From: Gemmatimonadota bacterium
Lineage (GTDB): Bacteria > Gemmatimonadota > Gemmatimonadetes > Longimicrobiales > Gaopeijiaceae
Length of the DNA: 46,453 bases
NCBI GenBank assembly: GCA_028873825.1
Contig: JAPPNM010000134.1
Location: forward strand, 1-46,453
Reading direction: 5' to 3'
Position numbers and translations under genes: made by a program
Shown: in pieces, positions 33,376 through 43,791 of the stretch
Layout of the letters: every line of letters begins with the position of its first letter
Position numbering within the stretch: the first letter of the stretch is position 1
Notes under the pieces: generated by a model
Database searches by the model: none
The model's input: only the letters and a program-made list of their open reading frames with translations
Told to the model about the DNA's origin: nothing

Positions 33376-34875
33376 ATGTCGACTCCAAAAGGGATCGAGT
33401 TCGAACCCGGCCTCTTCCCCGGCCACCCGCGAGGGCTTCCCACGCTCTTTTTCACCGAGATGTGGGAGCGCTTCTCCTACTACGGGATGCGTGCGCTTCT
33501 GACGCTGTACCTGACCGGCGCGACGATCGGAACCAACCCCGGACTCGGATTCGACGTGGTGACCGCGGGCGCCATCTACGGCCTGTACACGAGCATGGTC
33601 TACCTGCTCGCGCTCCCGGGCGGCTGGGTCGCCGACCAGCTTTGGGGGCAGCGCAAGGCGGTCTTCGTCGGGGGCTGCATCATCGCGGCGGGCCACTTCA
33701 GCATGGCGGTCCCGACGCGATTCTCCTTCTTCCTCGGACTGATCCTGATCGCCGTCGGCACCGGGCTGCTCAAGCCTAACGTGAGCGCGGTGGTGGCCGA
33801 CCTCTACCCGGAAGGGGGAGCGCGGCGCGACGCCGGGTTCTCGATCTTCTACATGGGGATCAACGTCGGGGCCATGCTCGGGCCCTTCCTCTGCGGCCTC
33901 TTGGGCGAAGGGTACAACTGGCACCTGGGGTTCTCGCTGGCGGGGATCGGCATGATCGCCGGCCTGATCCAGTTCCGGTACGGCTACCGCAATCTGGGAA
34001 ATGCGGGGATCCTGCGGACCGAGAGGCCGCCCGAGGCGGTGGCCCGCACCGGCCGGACGTTCTTCGGCACCTGCACCGCCGTCGCCGTGGGCCTGGTCGC
34101 ATTCGGGATGCTGGTGTCCAACGGCACGATCCCGCTGGGCCTGGCGGATATCGCCGACTACATGACCTACGGGATTCTGGGCATCATGGGGGTCTACTTC
34201 CTGTACGTCCTGTTCTGGGGCGGCCACGATACGGACGAGCGCAAGAAGGTCGTGGTGATCTTCTGGCTCTTCCTGCTGGCGGCGCTCTTCTGGTCCGGCT
34301 TCGAACAGGCCGGGACTTCGCTCAGCCTCTTCGCCCGCGACTTCACCGACCGCACGATCGGATCCTGGGAGTTCCCGGCCAGCTGGTTCGCATGGGTGAA
34401 CGCCCTCTTCATCATCATCCTGGCGCCCGTCTTCGCGTGGTTCTGGGTGTGGCTGGCCAACCGGCAGGCCAACCCGTCCGTGCCGATGAAGTTCGCCCTC
34501 GGGCTCCTGGGTCTCGCGGCCGGTTTCTTCGTGATCGCCTGGGGCGCCGCCAACGCGACGCCGGGCTCTCCGGTCTCGCCGTCCTGGCTCGTCGTCATGT
34601 ACTTCCTGCACACCGTCGGCGAGCTGGCGCTTTCTCCGGTCGGGCTGTCGGCGATGACCAAGCTGGCGCCGCGCAGCCGGGTCGGCCAGATGATGGGCGT
34701 CTGGTTCGTAGCGGCGGCCCTCGGGAACCTCATCGCAGGACGGGTGGCCGGACGGCTCGAGGGTCTCGAACCTTCGCCGCTCTTCCTGTCGGTTGCCCTG
34801 ATCGTCGGCGGAGGCGGTCTGGTCGCGGTCGTCGTGAGCCCCTTCATGAAGCGCCTCATGGGAGACGTCAAATAG
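33376..34875 (+). CDS. POT-family proton-coupled oligopeptide transporter
   Basis: The 499-residue inner-membrane protein has 12-14 predicted helices and the POT signature E28-MW-E31-R32-FSYYG at the start of helix 1, where the ExxER residues couple protons. KPNVSAVVADLY and GFSIFYMGINVGAMLGPFL are the conserved PTR2 motifs in helices 4-5, and FWSGFEQAGTSLSLFA lies in helix 7. It imports di- and tripeptides with protons. AGAGG five bases before the ATG at 33376 supports the start. Together with the metallopeptidase at 20458 and gamma-glutamyltransferase at 17264 it fits peptide scavenging, though the genes are not adjacent. The gene stands alone; the 157 bases after it show nothing notable. 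Confidence 0.93.
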   Translation: MSTPKGIEFEPGLFPGHPRGLPTLFFTEMWERFSYYGMRALLTLYLTGATIGTNPGLGFDVVTAGAIYGLYTSMVYLLALPGGWVADQLWGQRKAVFVGGCIIAAGHFSMAVPTRFSFFLGLILIAVGTGLLKPNVSAVVADLYPEGGARRDAGFSIFYMGINVGAMLGPFLCGLLGEGYNWHLGFSLAGIGMIAGLIQFRYGYRNLGNAGILRTERPPEAVARTGRTFFGTCTAVAVGLVAFGMLVSNGTIPLGLADIADYMTYGILGIMGVYFLYVLFWGGHDTDERKKVVVIFWLFLLAALFWSGFEQAGTSLSLFARDFTDRTIGSWEFPASWFAWVNALFIIILAPVFAWFWVWLANRQANPSVPMKFALGLLGLAAGFFVIAWGAANATPGSPVSPSWLVVMYFLHTVGELALSPVGLSAMTKLAPRSRVGQMMGVWFVAAALGNLIAGRVAGRLEGLEPSPLFLSVALIVGGGGLVAVVVSPFMKRLMGDVK

Positions 34876-35032
34876 GAGGCGCCGGCGCCGGGGAGGGCAG
34901 GGCGCCTCGCGAGAACCGCGCGTGCCGGCACCGATCTTGTCCGCACCACGGAATCCGATACCTTCCTACGGACGCCAAGATGTCGGCGTAGCGGGTTCGC
35001 GCATTCCCGGATCAGGACGGTGACCTTCGTCC

Positions 35033-35476
35033 ATGTCGCTATGGAACAAGATCTTCGGCGGGCCCGTGAGGGCCGAGCGGATCGACTACTACGAAGAGGG
35101 GCTCCTGCTCGCCCAGGAGGGCAAGCACCATGAGGCTCTCACCTCGCTGCGCCTGGCGCTGAAGGAGTCTCCGGGAGACCCGATCGTCCTCCAGCAGATC
35201 GCCATCGCGTACACGAGGATCGGCATGGAAGAGGAGGCCATCAAGACCTACCGGCACGTCCTCCACAGAAACCCGGAGTCTTCGGGAGCGCACTACGGCC
35301 TGGCCTTTCTGCTGCTGCGCCACGACGAGCCGGGCGAGGCGGTGGAGCACCTGGACGCGTTTCTCGCCAATCCCCCGGCCGAGGCCGAGGCGCGGGACTA
35401 CGTCGACCACGCGCGCAAGACTCTGAAGGAGCTGCGTGCGACCGAGGAGGAACCCGAGTCCGACAAGGATTCCTGA
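35033..35476 (+). CDS. tetratricopeptide-repeat protein
   Basis: The 147-residue cytosolic protein has about three TPR units: AERIDYYEEGLLLAQEGKHHEALTSLRLALKESPGDPIV, LQQIAIAYTRIGMEEEAIKTYRHVLHRNPES and GAHYGLAFLLLRHDEPGEAVEHLDAFLANPPA. It ends in an acidic tail of glutamates and lysine. It is probably a protein-protein interaction scaffold; no partner is evident. The N-terminal MSLWNKIFGG is short and polar, so no export signal exists. The ATG at 35033 has no strong ribosome-binding site. The 245 bases to the next gene contain a degenerate copy of the AT-rich module. Confidence 0.85.
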   Translation: MSLWNKIFGGPVRAERIDYYEEGLLLAQEGKHHEALTSLRLALKESPGDPIVLQQIAIAYTRIGMEEEAIKTYRHVLHRNPESSGAHYGLAFLLLRHDEPGEAVEHLDAFLANPPAEAEARDYVDHARKTLKELRATEEEPESDKDS

Positions 35477-35544
35477 AGGGAGCGGCAGCGGACGAATCCG
35501 CGCCGACGGTTCGAGGAGCGACGAGGATCGGAGCCGCGAAGAGA

Positions 35545-35592
35545 TGGAACGTATGGAAAACATGACATTTTGGAAACCGGAGTTTACAGCGT
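35545..35592 (-). promoter_or_regulatory. degenerate copy of the AT-rich module
   Basis: Read on the minus strand, ACGCTGTAAA (35592 to 35583) is identical to the start of the module at the left edge. ATGTCATGT (35568 to 35560) matches the inner arm of the murQ module, and CATACG occupies the -10-like position. The second TACA of the 18-base core is TCCA. No minus-strand gene follows, so this copy may be decayed, or may act on the OsmC gene in the other direction. Confidence 0.35.
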
Positions 35593-35721
35593 GACCGGGT
35601 CGGCGCGGCCGTCCGGCCCGAACGCGCCGCCCCCCGAACGCGGGGAGGGTCTCTCGTCCGCGGGCCGCCGGCGCCGAGGGCGGCGAGGCGCTCGGAAGGG
35701 ACCCCTCCGCGGGCCGCCGGA

Positions 35722-36135
35722 ATGAAGGCGGACAAGGAGGTGCGGCTCTCCTGGACGGGCTCGGGTCCGGTCTTCGACGGGGGTCCCGCAGGCGGGCCGC
35801 AGCTGGTCGTGGACGGGGACTCCGCAACCGGACCGTCGCCGATGGACCTGGTGCTCACCGCGGTGGCGGCCTGCATGGCGATCGACGTCAAGGTGATCCT
35901 CGAGAAGGGACGCGTGCCCTTCGGGGCGCTCGAAGTCACCGCCCGGGGAGAGCGCCGGGAGCGTCCGCCCCGCCACTACAGCGCCCTGCAGCTGGTCTTC
36001 AACGTCGCGGGAGCGCCGCCCGGAACCCGTCCCAGGGTGGAGCGGGCCGTCGAGCTCTCCCGCGAGAAGTACTGCTCGGTCCTCTTTTCGCTCCGGAGGG
36101 ACCTCGAGCTTGACATCGTCATCGAAGGGGGATAG
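35722..36135 (+). CDS. OsmC-family protein
   Basis: The 137-residue protein matches the OsmC/YhfA group in size. GPSPMDLVLTAVAACMAIDVKVILEKGR holds the first redox cysteine, at the helix start, and ELSREKYCSVLFSL holds the second. In peroxidatic OsmC proteins these two cysteines reduce organic hydroperoxides; in the YhfA branch activity is unclear. The N-terminal half is the beta-sheet with VRLSWTGSGPVFDGG. The ATG at 35722 is the only reasonable start. The acyl-CoA synthetase gene begins six bases after its stop, so they are likely co-transcribed. Confidence 0.88.
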   Translation: MKADKEVRLSWTGSGPVFDGGPAGGPQLVVDGDSATGPSPMDLVLTAVAACMAIDVKVILEKGRVPFGALEVTARGERRERPPRHYSALQLVFNVAGAPPGTRPRVERAVELSREKYCSVLFSLRRDLELDIVIEGG

Positions 36136-36141
36136 CACACC

Positions 36142-37971
<1,830 letters not shown>

Positions 37972-37989
37972 CGCCGGCATGACGCTACT

Positions 37990-38319
37990 GTGACTTCCGG
38001 CGGCGACGGGGTGGTGACGGTGCTGATGACGGCGCCGGGGACGGACGCGGCGGAGACCGTCGTCCGCGGCCTTCTGGACGATAGGCTCGTGGCCTGCGGC
38101 AACGTGCTCCCCGGGGCGGTCAGCCTCTACCGCTGGGAGGGAGAAGTTCACCGGGAAGAGGAGGCGGTGGTCGTCCTGAAGACGCTGCGCCGGCTCGTTC
38201 CGCGCGTACTGGAACGGGCCGGGACCCTGCATCCCTACGAGGTGCCCGAGCTCCTCGTGCAGGAAGTCGCGGACGGGGCGCCGGCCTATCTGGAGTGGGT
38301 GCGAAGGGAGTGCGGATAG
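37990..38319 (+). CDS. cutA: CutA family divalent-cation tolerance protein
   Basis: The 109-residue protein has the CutA core: VTVLMTAPGTDAAETVVRGLLDDRLVACGNVLPGAVSLYRWEGEVHREEEAVVVLKT, then HPYEVPELLV. CutA forms PII-like trimers; the family is linked with copper and other divalent cations, though its physiological role is debated. The start is GTG at 37990. It lies between the acyl-CoA synthetase gene and a TerB-like gene in a same-strand run with tiny gaps. Residues VLPGAVSLYRWEGE carry the conserved region usually reading NVLPxVxSxYxWxGx. Confidence 0.92.
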   Translation: MTSGGDGVVTVLMTAPGTDAAETVVRGLLDDRLVACGNVLPGAVSLYRWEGEVHREEEAVVVLKTLRRLVPRVLERAGTLHPYEVPELLVQEVADGAPAYLEWVRRECG

Positions 38320-38325
38320 GAGTCC

Positions 38326-38817
38326 GTGTCCGGCATGATCGAGCGTATCAGGTCCTTCTTCCTGACCGAGATGACGCCGCCCGCGGAGGTCGGTTCGGAG
38401 GGTCCCGGCGCACAGGAGCTGCGCATCGCGGCCTGCGCGCTGCTGCTCGAGGTGGCCAACGCCGACGACCACTTCAGCGAAGGCGAGCGGAAGCACCTGC
38501 GCTCGCTGGTGCGGCGGCACTTCGGGCTCAGGCGCGACGCCGCCGACGAGCTGATCGCGCTGGCGGAGGAGGAGAGGCGGGGCAGGGTGGACCTGTGGGG
38601 CTTCGCCAACCTGGTCAGGATGCACTACTCCGCCGGGCAGAAGCTGGTCCTCGCCGAGGCGATGTGGGGCGTGGTGCTGGCGGACGGGAAACTAGCCGCC
38701 CGCGAGGACTACGTCATGAGAAGGATCTCGGGACTCGTGGGACTCGAGACGGGGTACCTGGCGGCCGCCCGCAGGCGGCACGATTCGGCTGGCGCGGGGG
38801 AGGAGGGGGGGGGATGA
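38326..38817 (+). CDS. TerB-like (tellurite-resistance/DjlA N-terminal domain) protein
   Basis: The 163-residue all-helical protein shows the TerB-type pattern of two acidic helix-start motifs: EVANADDHFSEGERKHLRSLVRRHFGL (about 42-68) and GVVLADGKLAAREDYVMRRISGLVGL. Each has the aDGxxxxxE shape that binds divalent metals in TerB relatives. It is probably cytosolic or peripheral. The start could be GTG at 38326 or ATG at 38335; AGGAG at 38318-38322 is slightly too near the first and too far from the second. Its stop overlaps the next ATG (ATGA). Confidence 0.82.
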   Translation: MSGMIERIRSFFLTEMTPPAEVGSEGPGAQELRIAACALLLEVANADDHFSEGERKHLRSLVRRHFGLRRDAADELIALAEEERRGRVDLWGFANLVRMHYSAGQKLVLAEAMWGVVLADGKLAAREDYVMRRISGLVGLETGYLAAARRRHDSAGAGEEGGG

Positions 38818-39173
38818 CGGCGACGCTCTTCAAGATCCTGATCGCGGTTCTGGCACTGGGGCTCGGCGTCCTGGTGGGTCTGCCCGGCAGGGGAGGACGG
38901 AGCGCCGCGAGCGAGGGTCGCTGGAGGATGCGCGGGCCCGGGCGCCATTCGTCCGGAGTGCACGACGAGGACGAGTTGCAGCAGCTGCAGCGCGACCTGG
39001 GACGTACGACCGGGCCGAGGCGCCGGACGAAACGGTACTTCACTCCTCTGGACCTGCTCGGGCGCGACAGGCGCGGGTCGCACAGGCGCCGCGCGAGACG
39101 CTACTTCCGCACAGCCGCTCCCGCCGGCCGGGGCAAGGGGGACGGGCCGCGGTCGCCGGGCGGGAGGGGTTGA
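38814..39173 (+). CDS. small membrane-anchored protein with basic tail
   Basis: The 119-residue protein has one N-terminal membrane helix (LFKILIAVLALGLGVLVGLP, about 5-24). A strongly basic cytoplasmic or periplasmic tail follows, with arginine clusters GRRRTKRYF-like and RDRRGSHRRRARRYFRT, and one short acidic patch HDEDELQQLQRDLG. No domain is recognised. The ATG overlaps the TerB-like stop, arguing for coupled expression. A basic tail of this kind could bind acidic membrane lipids, RNA or DNA, but that is only a compositional guess. Confidence 0.6.
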   Translation: MTATLFKILIAVLALGLGVLVGLPGRGGRSAASEGRWRMRGPGRHSSGVHDEDELQQLQRDLGRTTGPRRRTKRYFTPLDLLGRDRRGSHRRRARRYFRTAAPAGRGKGDGPRSPGGRG

Positions 39174-39215
39174 CCGGCCCGCCCGGATTCGTACGCGCAA
39201 ATCGTCCGCGAGCCG

Positions 39216-40784
39216 CTACCCGAGGAGGGCGTCGACCGCCACCGTGACGCCCCCGATGGTCGCGCCCAGGGCGTATCCGAGGTAGACGATCATCCTCAGT
39301 TCGCGTTCGGTGACCCCCCGGACCATCTCCTCCACCCTCTCGACCGGCAGCTCGAGCACCTTCGTCTCGACCCGGCCCGCCACGTCCAGCCGGCGTACCG
39401 CGGAGGGGATCTGCGCCTGGAGCCACTGCCAGAGCGGCTCGGCGAGGGCGCGCTCGATCCTTCGGGTGGCGCCGGGCGGGAGGAGCCGGGACGGACGCCC
39501 GAGGGGGCGCTCCAGCGCCGCGGCGGCCAGAGCGCGGGCCCCCTGCCTGAAGATCCTGCCGGCGATCTCGCTGCGGGCCGCCCGGACCGCCCACTCGGAG
39601 ACCCGCTCGGGGGGGACGCCGCCGAGCAGGTCGCCCCAGGTGCCGCCGGAGGCCCGGGCCAGCCCCGCCTCGAGCTTCCGGGTGACGAAGCGGCGGGTGG
39701 ACGGATCCTGCGCGAGTTCGACGATCCGGGACACGATCGCCCGCCGCGCCTCGACGACGGCCTCGTCGTCCGGGTTGCCGAATACCCGGTTCACGGGACG
39801 GTCGAGGAGGTCGGAGATGGCTTCGTTGATCCCGCCCGCCATGGCCTCCCTGAGCGGACGCTCCCCGAGCATGGCCCGGATCCTCTCCGCGCCCTCCACC
39901 TCCAGCGTCCGCACGACCTTCCTCACCGTCTCCTCGGTCACGACGAGGCGCGCCACGACCCGCTGGTGGAACCTGAGATCGTGCAGCAAGCGCTTGAGCA
40001 CATCGTGGACGGCCCGCTCGAAGCGGCGGCGCGCCGCCGGCTTGTCCAGAACGGATCCGAGCCGCCGTATCGCCAGGGGCACGTAACCCTCGACCGCCCG
40101 CTCGAGCGTACCCGCCACTCCGTCCGGCAGGACGTCCCGGACCGTCAGATCGGCGGACAGCAGCTTCTCGGAGGCGCGCCTCACGTACTGCGCAACCGCC
40201 TCGCGGAACGCTTCGCCGGAGACGGCGCCGTCCATCCAGTTCCCGGCCGCGGCCGCGATGGCGGCCTCCCTCTCCGGGGTGACCATGTCCCCCACGGGTT
40301 CGTCGGCCACGAAGACCGCGAGCGCACTGGCCCGCCCCGAAACGGCCTTCTCGAAGGATTCCGAGTTCAGGTAGCTTGCGATCCCGGCGGCGGCGTGATC
40401 GAGCACTTCTTCGACCACGGAGTCGACCTCCTCCCGCGCCTCGGGTCCGAGCAGCTCGACGGCGGGCCCGCGCTCCACCTCCAGGACTTCGTGGAGGAAG
40501 CGGGCCAGCGCCTCGTCGAAGGCCTTGCGGAATTCGGGTTGCCCGAGGACCCGGGCCAAGTCCTCCTCGGTCAGGAGCCGGGTTCCGACGGCGCGCCCTA
40601 TCGCCGAGGCGAGCCTGCGCCGGTTCTTGGGGATGGCCCCGTGCAGGAAGCCGAGCCGCCGTCCCGCGAGCGCCGGAGGGCGGTACGGGTGGAAGAGCAT
40701 CCAGATCGCCACCGTGTTGGTGAGCCCGCCCGCCAGGGCGCCGGCGGCGACGGCGACGACCGCCTTGAGGACGGCCTCGCTCAC
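39216..40784 (-). CDS. DUF445 family membrane-anchored protein
   Basis: The 522-residue protein has the DUF445 start GALAGGLTNTVAIWMLFHPYRP within the first helix region, followed by GFLHGAIPKNRRRLASAIGRAVGTRLLT. The central part is a very long alpha-helical, coiled-coil-like repeat region with a recurring pattern of about 100 residues (LHEVLE..., VRDVLPDGVAGTLERAVEGYVP, LKRLLHDLRFHQRV, IRAMLGERPLREAM). A final hydrophobic helix MIVYLGYALGATIGGVTVAVDALL returns to the membrane. The family's function is unknown; relatives include YheB and YjiN. The start is GTG at 40784. It is the last gene of a three-gene minus-strand run, 28 bases after the lipoprotein. Confidence 0.87.
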   Translation of the reverse strand: MSEAVLKAVVAVAAGALAGGLTNTVAIWMLFHPYRPPALAGRRLGFLHGAIPKNRRRLASAIGRAVGTRLLTEEDLARVLGQPEFRKAFDEALARFLHEVLEVERGPAVELLGPEAREEVDSVVEEVLDHAAAGIASYLNSESFEKAVSGRASALAVFVADEPVGDMVTPEREAAIAAAAGNWMDGAVSGEAFREAVAQYVRRASEKLLSADLTVRDVLPDGVAGTLERAVEGYVPLAIRRLGSVLDKPAARRRFERAVHDVLKRLLHDLRFHQRVVARLVVTEETVRKVVRTLEVEGAERIRAMLGERPLREAMAGGINEAISDLLDRPVNRVFGNPDDEAVVEARRAIVSRIVELAQDPSTRRFVTRKLEAGLARASGGTWGDLLGGVPPERVSEWAVRAARSEIAGRIFRQGARALAAAALERPLGRPSRLLPPGATRRIERALAEPLWQWLQAQIPSAVRRLDVAGRVETKVLELPVERVEEMVRGVTERELRMIVYLGYALGATIGGVTVAVDALLG

Positions 40785-40812
40785 GCCGGGGACCCGGGCC
40801 GCCGGTCGCGGG

Positions 40813-41838
40813 TCATCGCTGGAGGTGGCGCAGAAAACCCTTCACGGCCACCTGCGCGTCGCCGATGGTGACCTGGCCCGCCACCTCGTGTACGACCAGG
40901 ACGGGGAGAACGAGGCCTTCGCCCTCCAGTTTCTGGGGGTAGGAGCTCGTGGACTCGATTTCGCCCGCCAGGGTGCCGTCGTCGGACCGGAAACCCCACA
41001 GCACCGGGATCTCCCGGCGGCCGGGCTGGTAGCTGCGCGTCTCGTCCCAGGTGATCGTGACCGCGGGCCAGAAGGTCTCCTCGGAGTCCCGCAGGACCCA
41101 GGCCCGGTGCGCCCCCGGGCCCTCGAGGTCGGCGATCAGGAGGTACAGCGATCCGTTGCCGATCAGCAGACACCATTCGGATGGCGGGTCGGAGCCCCCC
41201 ACGCGCGGCGCGTACGCGTCCACCACGACTCCCTCGTACTCCACGCCGGAGAGGCGCGCGGAGCCGGCGCGGAGCCGGTAGGTGTCGCCGCGCTGGCCGC
41301 TCCACTCGGCCATGACGGGTCCGGGCTGGACCGACAGGTCGCGGAACCCCTCGAGGTAGTACAGCTCCCGCAGGTCGTCGTTGAGGCCCATTACCAGCCT
41401 CATCGATCCCCGGGGCAGAATGCGCCACGGAGTCCGGGACGGCGGAGTGTCCCACTCCTCGTTCGCGAACCGCCTCCAGGTGCCCCCTCGTCCGAGCCAG
41501 CCCCTCAGGATCCGGTGGATGCCGCCGGCATCGGCGCGGTTCTCGAAGTCCCAGGGCACGAACATCGTGGGATCCCGCGATACGTCCGCGAAGACCACCG
41601 TGCGGTAGTACGTGCGCATGGCCGAGAAATCGGATCCCTCGCCCTCCGACTCGACGGCTCCGGAGTTGCCGTCGGCCTCTTCGGGGTTGTCGTCGCCTCC
41701 CTCGCCGGAGCAGGTGGCGCCCCCGGCCAGTGCGGCGGCCGCACACAGCAGGAAGGTCCGGCCGGGATGCGCCGGGGCTCGAAAGCGGCCGGATCCTCCG
41801 TGAACGGCCGCCGCCGGCCGGTGGACAGTATTGTTCAC
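40813..41838 (-). CDS. lipoprotein of unknown function
   Basis: The 341-residue product has a long N-region, hydrophobic FLLCAAAALAGGATC and lipobox cysteine C43. A glycine/acidic linker (to about 70) is followed by a beta-rich domain with DVSRDPTMFVPWDFENRADAG, RLVMGLNDDLRELYYLEGF and an AEWSGQRGDTYRLRAGSARLSGVEYEGVVVDAY block, and later VLRDSEETFWPAVTITWDE. This second half suggests a lipocalin- or CrtC-like beta-structure, but I cannot assign it. The GTG start overlaps the upstream gene's stop (GTGA). Part of the signal N-region (41765-41783) is similar to a half of the dispersed repeat. Confidence 0.72.
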   Translation of the reverse strand: MNNTVHRPAAAVHGGSGRFRAPAHPGRTFLLCAAAALAGGATCSGEGGDDNPEEADGNSGAVESEGEGSDFSAMRTYYRTVVFADVSRDPTMFVPWDFENRADAGGIHRILRGWLGRGGTWRRFANEEWDTPPSRTPWRILPRGSMRLVMGLNDDLRELYYLEGFRDLSVQPGPVMAEWSGQRGDTYRLRAGSARLSGVEYEGVVVDAYAPRVGGSDPPSEWCLLIGNGSLYLLIADLEGPGAHRAWVLRDSEETFWPAVTITWDETRSYQPGRREIPVLWGFRSDDGTLAGEIESTSSYPQKLEGEGLVLPVLVVHEVAGQVTIGDAQVAVKGFLRHLQR

Positions 41839-42254
41839 GGGCGCCGCGCAGGGGGTTGGGGACGAGGTTCCAGTATCTGCCCGGGACGGACGTGCAGGGA
41901 CCGGTCGAGGGCGCGGAAGAACCGCTTGATGCGGCGCCGGTTCACTCCCAGATCTCCCCCGCGGTGATTCCCCAGCGCGGACATGTCGACGCGCGTCTGG
42001 GCGTTCGGATCGAGCGTGACCGAGATGAGGGCGTTGGCTTCCAGAGGCAGGAGCAGTCCCCGGATGTCGGCTCGGATCACGCCGAGCACATCGTCGCAGC
42101 TGATCAGCTTCCAACCCTTCAGCTCGCTGCGGGCGAGATCCAGGGCCGCGTTCCAGACGGGGTCGAAGGGGATGGAGTAGGTGCGCCCCCACAGGGCGGG
42201 ATCGGGGGAATCGGGGCTCGTGCGCGCCGTCCGTTCGGTGAATCCCTTCCACAT
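41835..42254 (-). CDS. DUF1499-like protein
   Basis: The 139-residue protein contains the pattern VWNAALDLARSELKGWKLISCDDVLGVIRADI followed by RVDMSALGNHRGGDLGVNRRRIKRFFRALDRSL. This closely resembles the closing block of DUF1499 proteins (SRxGxxDxGxNxxRI), whose biochemical role is unknown. There is no signal peptide. The ATG at 42254 has no strong ribosome-binding site but is the only plausible one before the conserved part. It is the first gene of the DUF1499-like/lipoprotein/DUF445 run. The 289-base gap to the divergent LeuA-family gene presumably holds both promoters; I see no clear elements in it. Confidence 0.7.
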   Translation of the reverse strand: MWKGFTERTARTSPDSPDPALWGRTYSIPFDPVWNAALDLARSELKGWKLISCDDVLGVIRADIRGLLLPLEANALISVTLDPNAQTRVDMSALGNHRGGDLGVNRRRIKRFFRALDRSLHVRPGQILEPRPQPPARRP

Positions 42255-42543
42255 TCTCGCTGTTCCCCGATACTCGGAGGTGTCCGAGGGCCGCGTCGGC
42301 TTCGGCGGATCGTACGAAGCTGTCCAATACCGGCGCCCGAGGTCAACCTGGCGGCGCTTGAACGCCGGGCGCCTCCGGGTCGGATCGCTCGGAGGTTCTT
42401 TCGCGGGGTCGCGGGTCGCGGCAATCTTGAATCGGTCGCGCCGCGGATTGCGCGGTCGCGGTCCCCGGCGGCGATCCCGGCGAGGCGGAGCCGCCGTGCC
42501 GACGACGGGCAACATGCGATAACGGCAGCAAACGGGAGCCACC

Positions 42544-43791
42544 ATGGACCACAAGGGGCTGGTACACGACTGGAACGTCTCGGAGCTCGAGGCGCCCGCA
42601 TGGGGCGGCGGCGTCGAACTGGACGACGAGACGTTGCGCGACGGCCTGCAGTCCGCCTCCGCCGTCGACCCCCCCGTGGAAACCAAGATCCGGCTCATCC
42701 ACATGATGGACGAACTCGGCATCCACTCCGCGGACATCGGGCTTCCGGGCGCGGGTTCGCGCGCGGTGGCCCATATCGCGCGTCTCTGCGAGGAGATCCG
42801 GGACGCGAAGCTGTCGGTGGAGCCGAATTGCGCCGCGCGCACCGTGCTGGCCGACGTGGAACCGGCGGCGCGGATTTCACAGAAGACCGGCGTCGCAATG
42901 GAGGTCTGCACCTTCATCGGCAGTTCGCCGATCCGCCTCTTCGCCGAAGGCTGGACCCTGGACCGGATGCTGAGGACGGCCGAGGAATCCGTTTCCTTCT
43001 GCGTTAGGGAGCGGCTGCCGGTGATGTTCGTCACCGAAGACACGACGCGGGCGGACCCGGAAACCCTCAAGACCCTGTACGGGAACGCCATCCGGTGGGG
43101 GGCCCGCAGGATCTGTCTCTCGGATACGGTCGGCCACGCGACGCCGGCGGGGGCGAGGGCGCTGGTTCGCTTCGTGAAGCGGGAGATCGTGGGGCCTTCC
43201 GGCGAGAATGTGAAGGTCGACTGGCACGGACACCGCGACCGCGGCCTGGGGCTGGCCAACGCGTTCGCCGCCATCGAGGCCGGCGCCGACCGCATTCACG
43301 GCACCGCCCTGGGAATCGGCGAACGCGTAGGCAACGTCGAGATGGACTTGATCCTGGTCAACCTGGTGCTGGCGGGGATGCACGACGCCGCTCTCACCCG
43401 CCTCGCCGACTACTGCGAGCTGGTGGCGCGCGAGTGGGGCGTTCCCATTCCCGCCAACTATCCGGTTCTGGGCAGCGACGCCTTCCGGACCGCCACCGGC
43501 GTGCATGCCGCCGCCATCGCCAAGGCGCAGGCCAAGGGAGCCGGCTGGCTGGCCGACCGGGTGTACTCCGGCGTGCCCGCATCCATGGTTGGGCGGGAGC
43601 AGGAGATCGAGATCGGGCCCATGTCGGGAATATCGAACGTCAGATACTGGCTCGAGAAGCGGGGATACGACGCCGGCGACGCGGATCTCTGCGACCGGAT
43701 CTTCGCGCGGGCCAAGAGCGCGAACCGAACGCTCACCGAGGACGAGGTGGGGAGCATCATAAGGCGAGCCGGGAAGGAACCTTCCGCTTGA
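42544..43791 (+). CDS. LeuA-family (2-isopropylmalate / homocitrate synthase-like) acyl-CoA condensing enzyme
   Basis: The 415-residue enzyme has the DRE-TIM metallolyase motifs: DDETLRDGLQSAS (27-39), HGH at 228-230 with N239 as metal ligands, and GTALGIGERVGN (253-264), the synthase signature. The C-terminal part GPMSGISNVRYWLEKRGYDAGD belongs to the short lid domain of this family. The large regulatory domain of classical leucine-sensitive LeuA is absent. Related enzymes condense acetyl-CoA with a 2-oxoacid, giving 2-isopropylmalate, homocitrate or citramalate; the substrate here is unknown. The ATG at 42544 follows GGGAG with a short spacer. Its last codons overlap the start of the response-regulator gene. 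Confidence 0.87.
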   Translation: MDHKGLVHDWNVSELEAPAWGGGVELDDETLRDGLQSASAVDPPVETKIRLIHMMDELGIHSADIGLPGAGSRAVAHIARLCEEIRDAKLSVEPNCAARTVLADVEPAARISQKTGVAMEVCTFIGSSPIRLFAEGWTLDRMLRTAEESVSFCVRERLPVMFVTEDTTRADPETLKTLYGNAIRWGARRICLSDTVGHATPAGARALVRFVKREIVGPSGENVKVDWHGHRDRGLGLANAFAAIEAGADRIHGTALGIGERVGNVEMDLILVNLVLAGMHDAALTRLADYCELVAREWGVPIPANYPVLGSDAFRTATGVHAAAIAKAQAKGAGWLADRVYSGVPASMVGREQEIEIGPMSGISNVRYWLEKRGYDAGDADLCDRIFARAKSANRTLTEDEVGSIIRRAGKEPSA

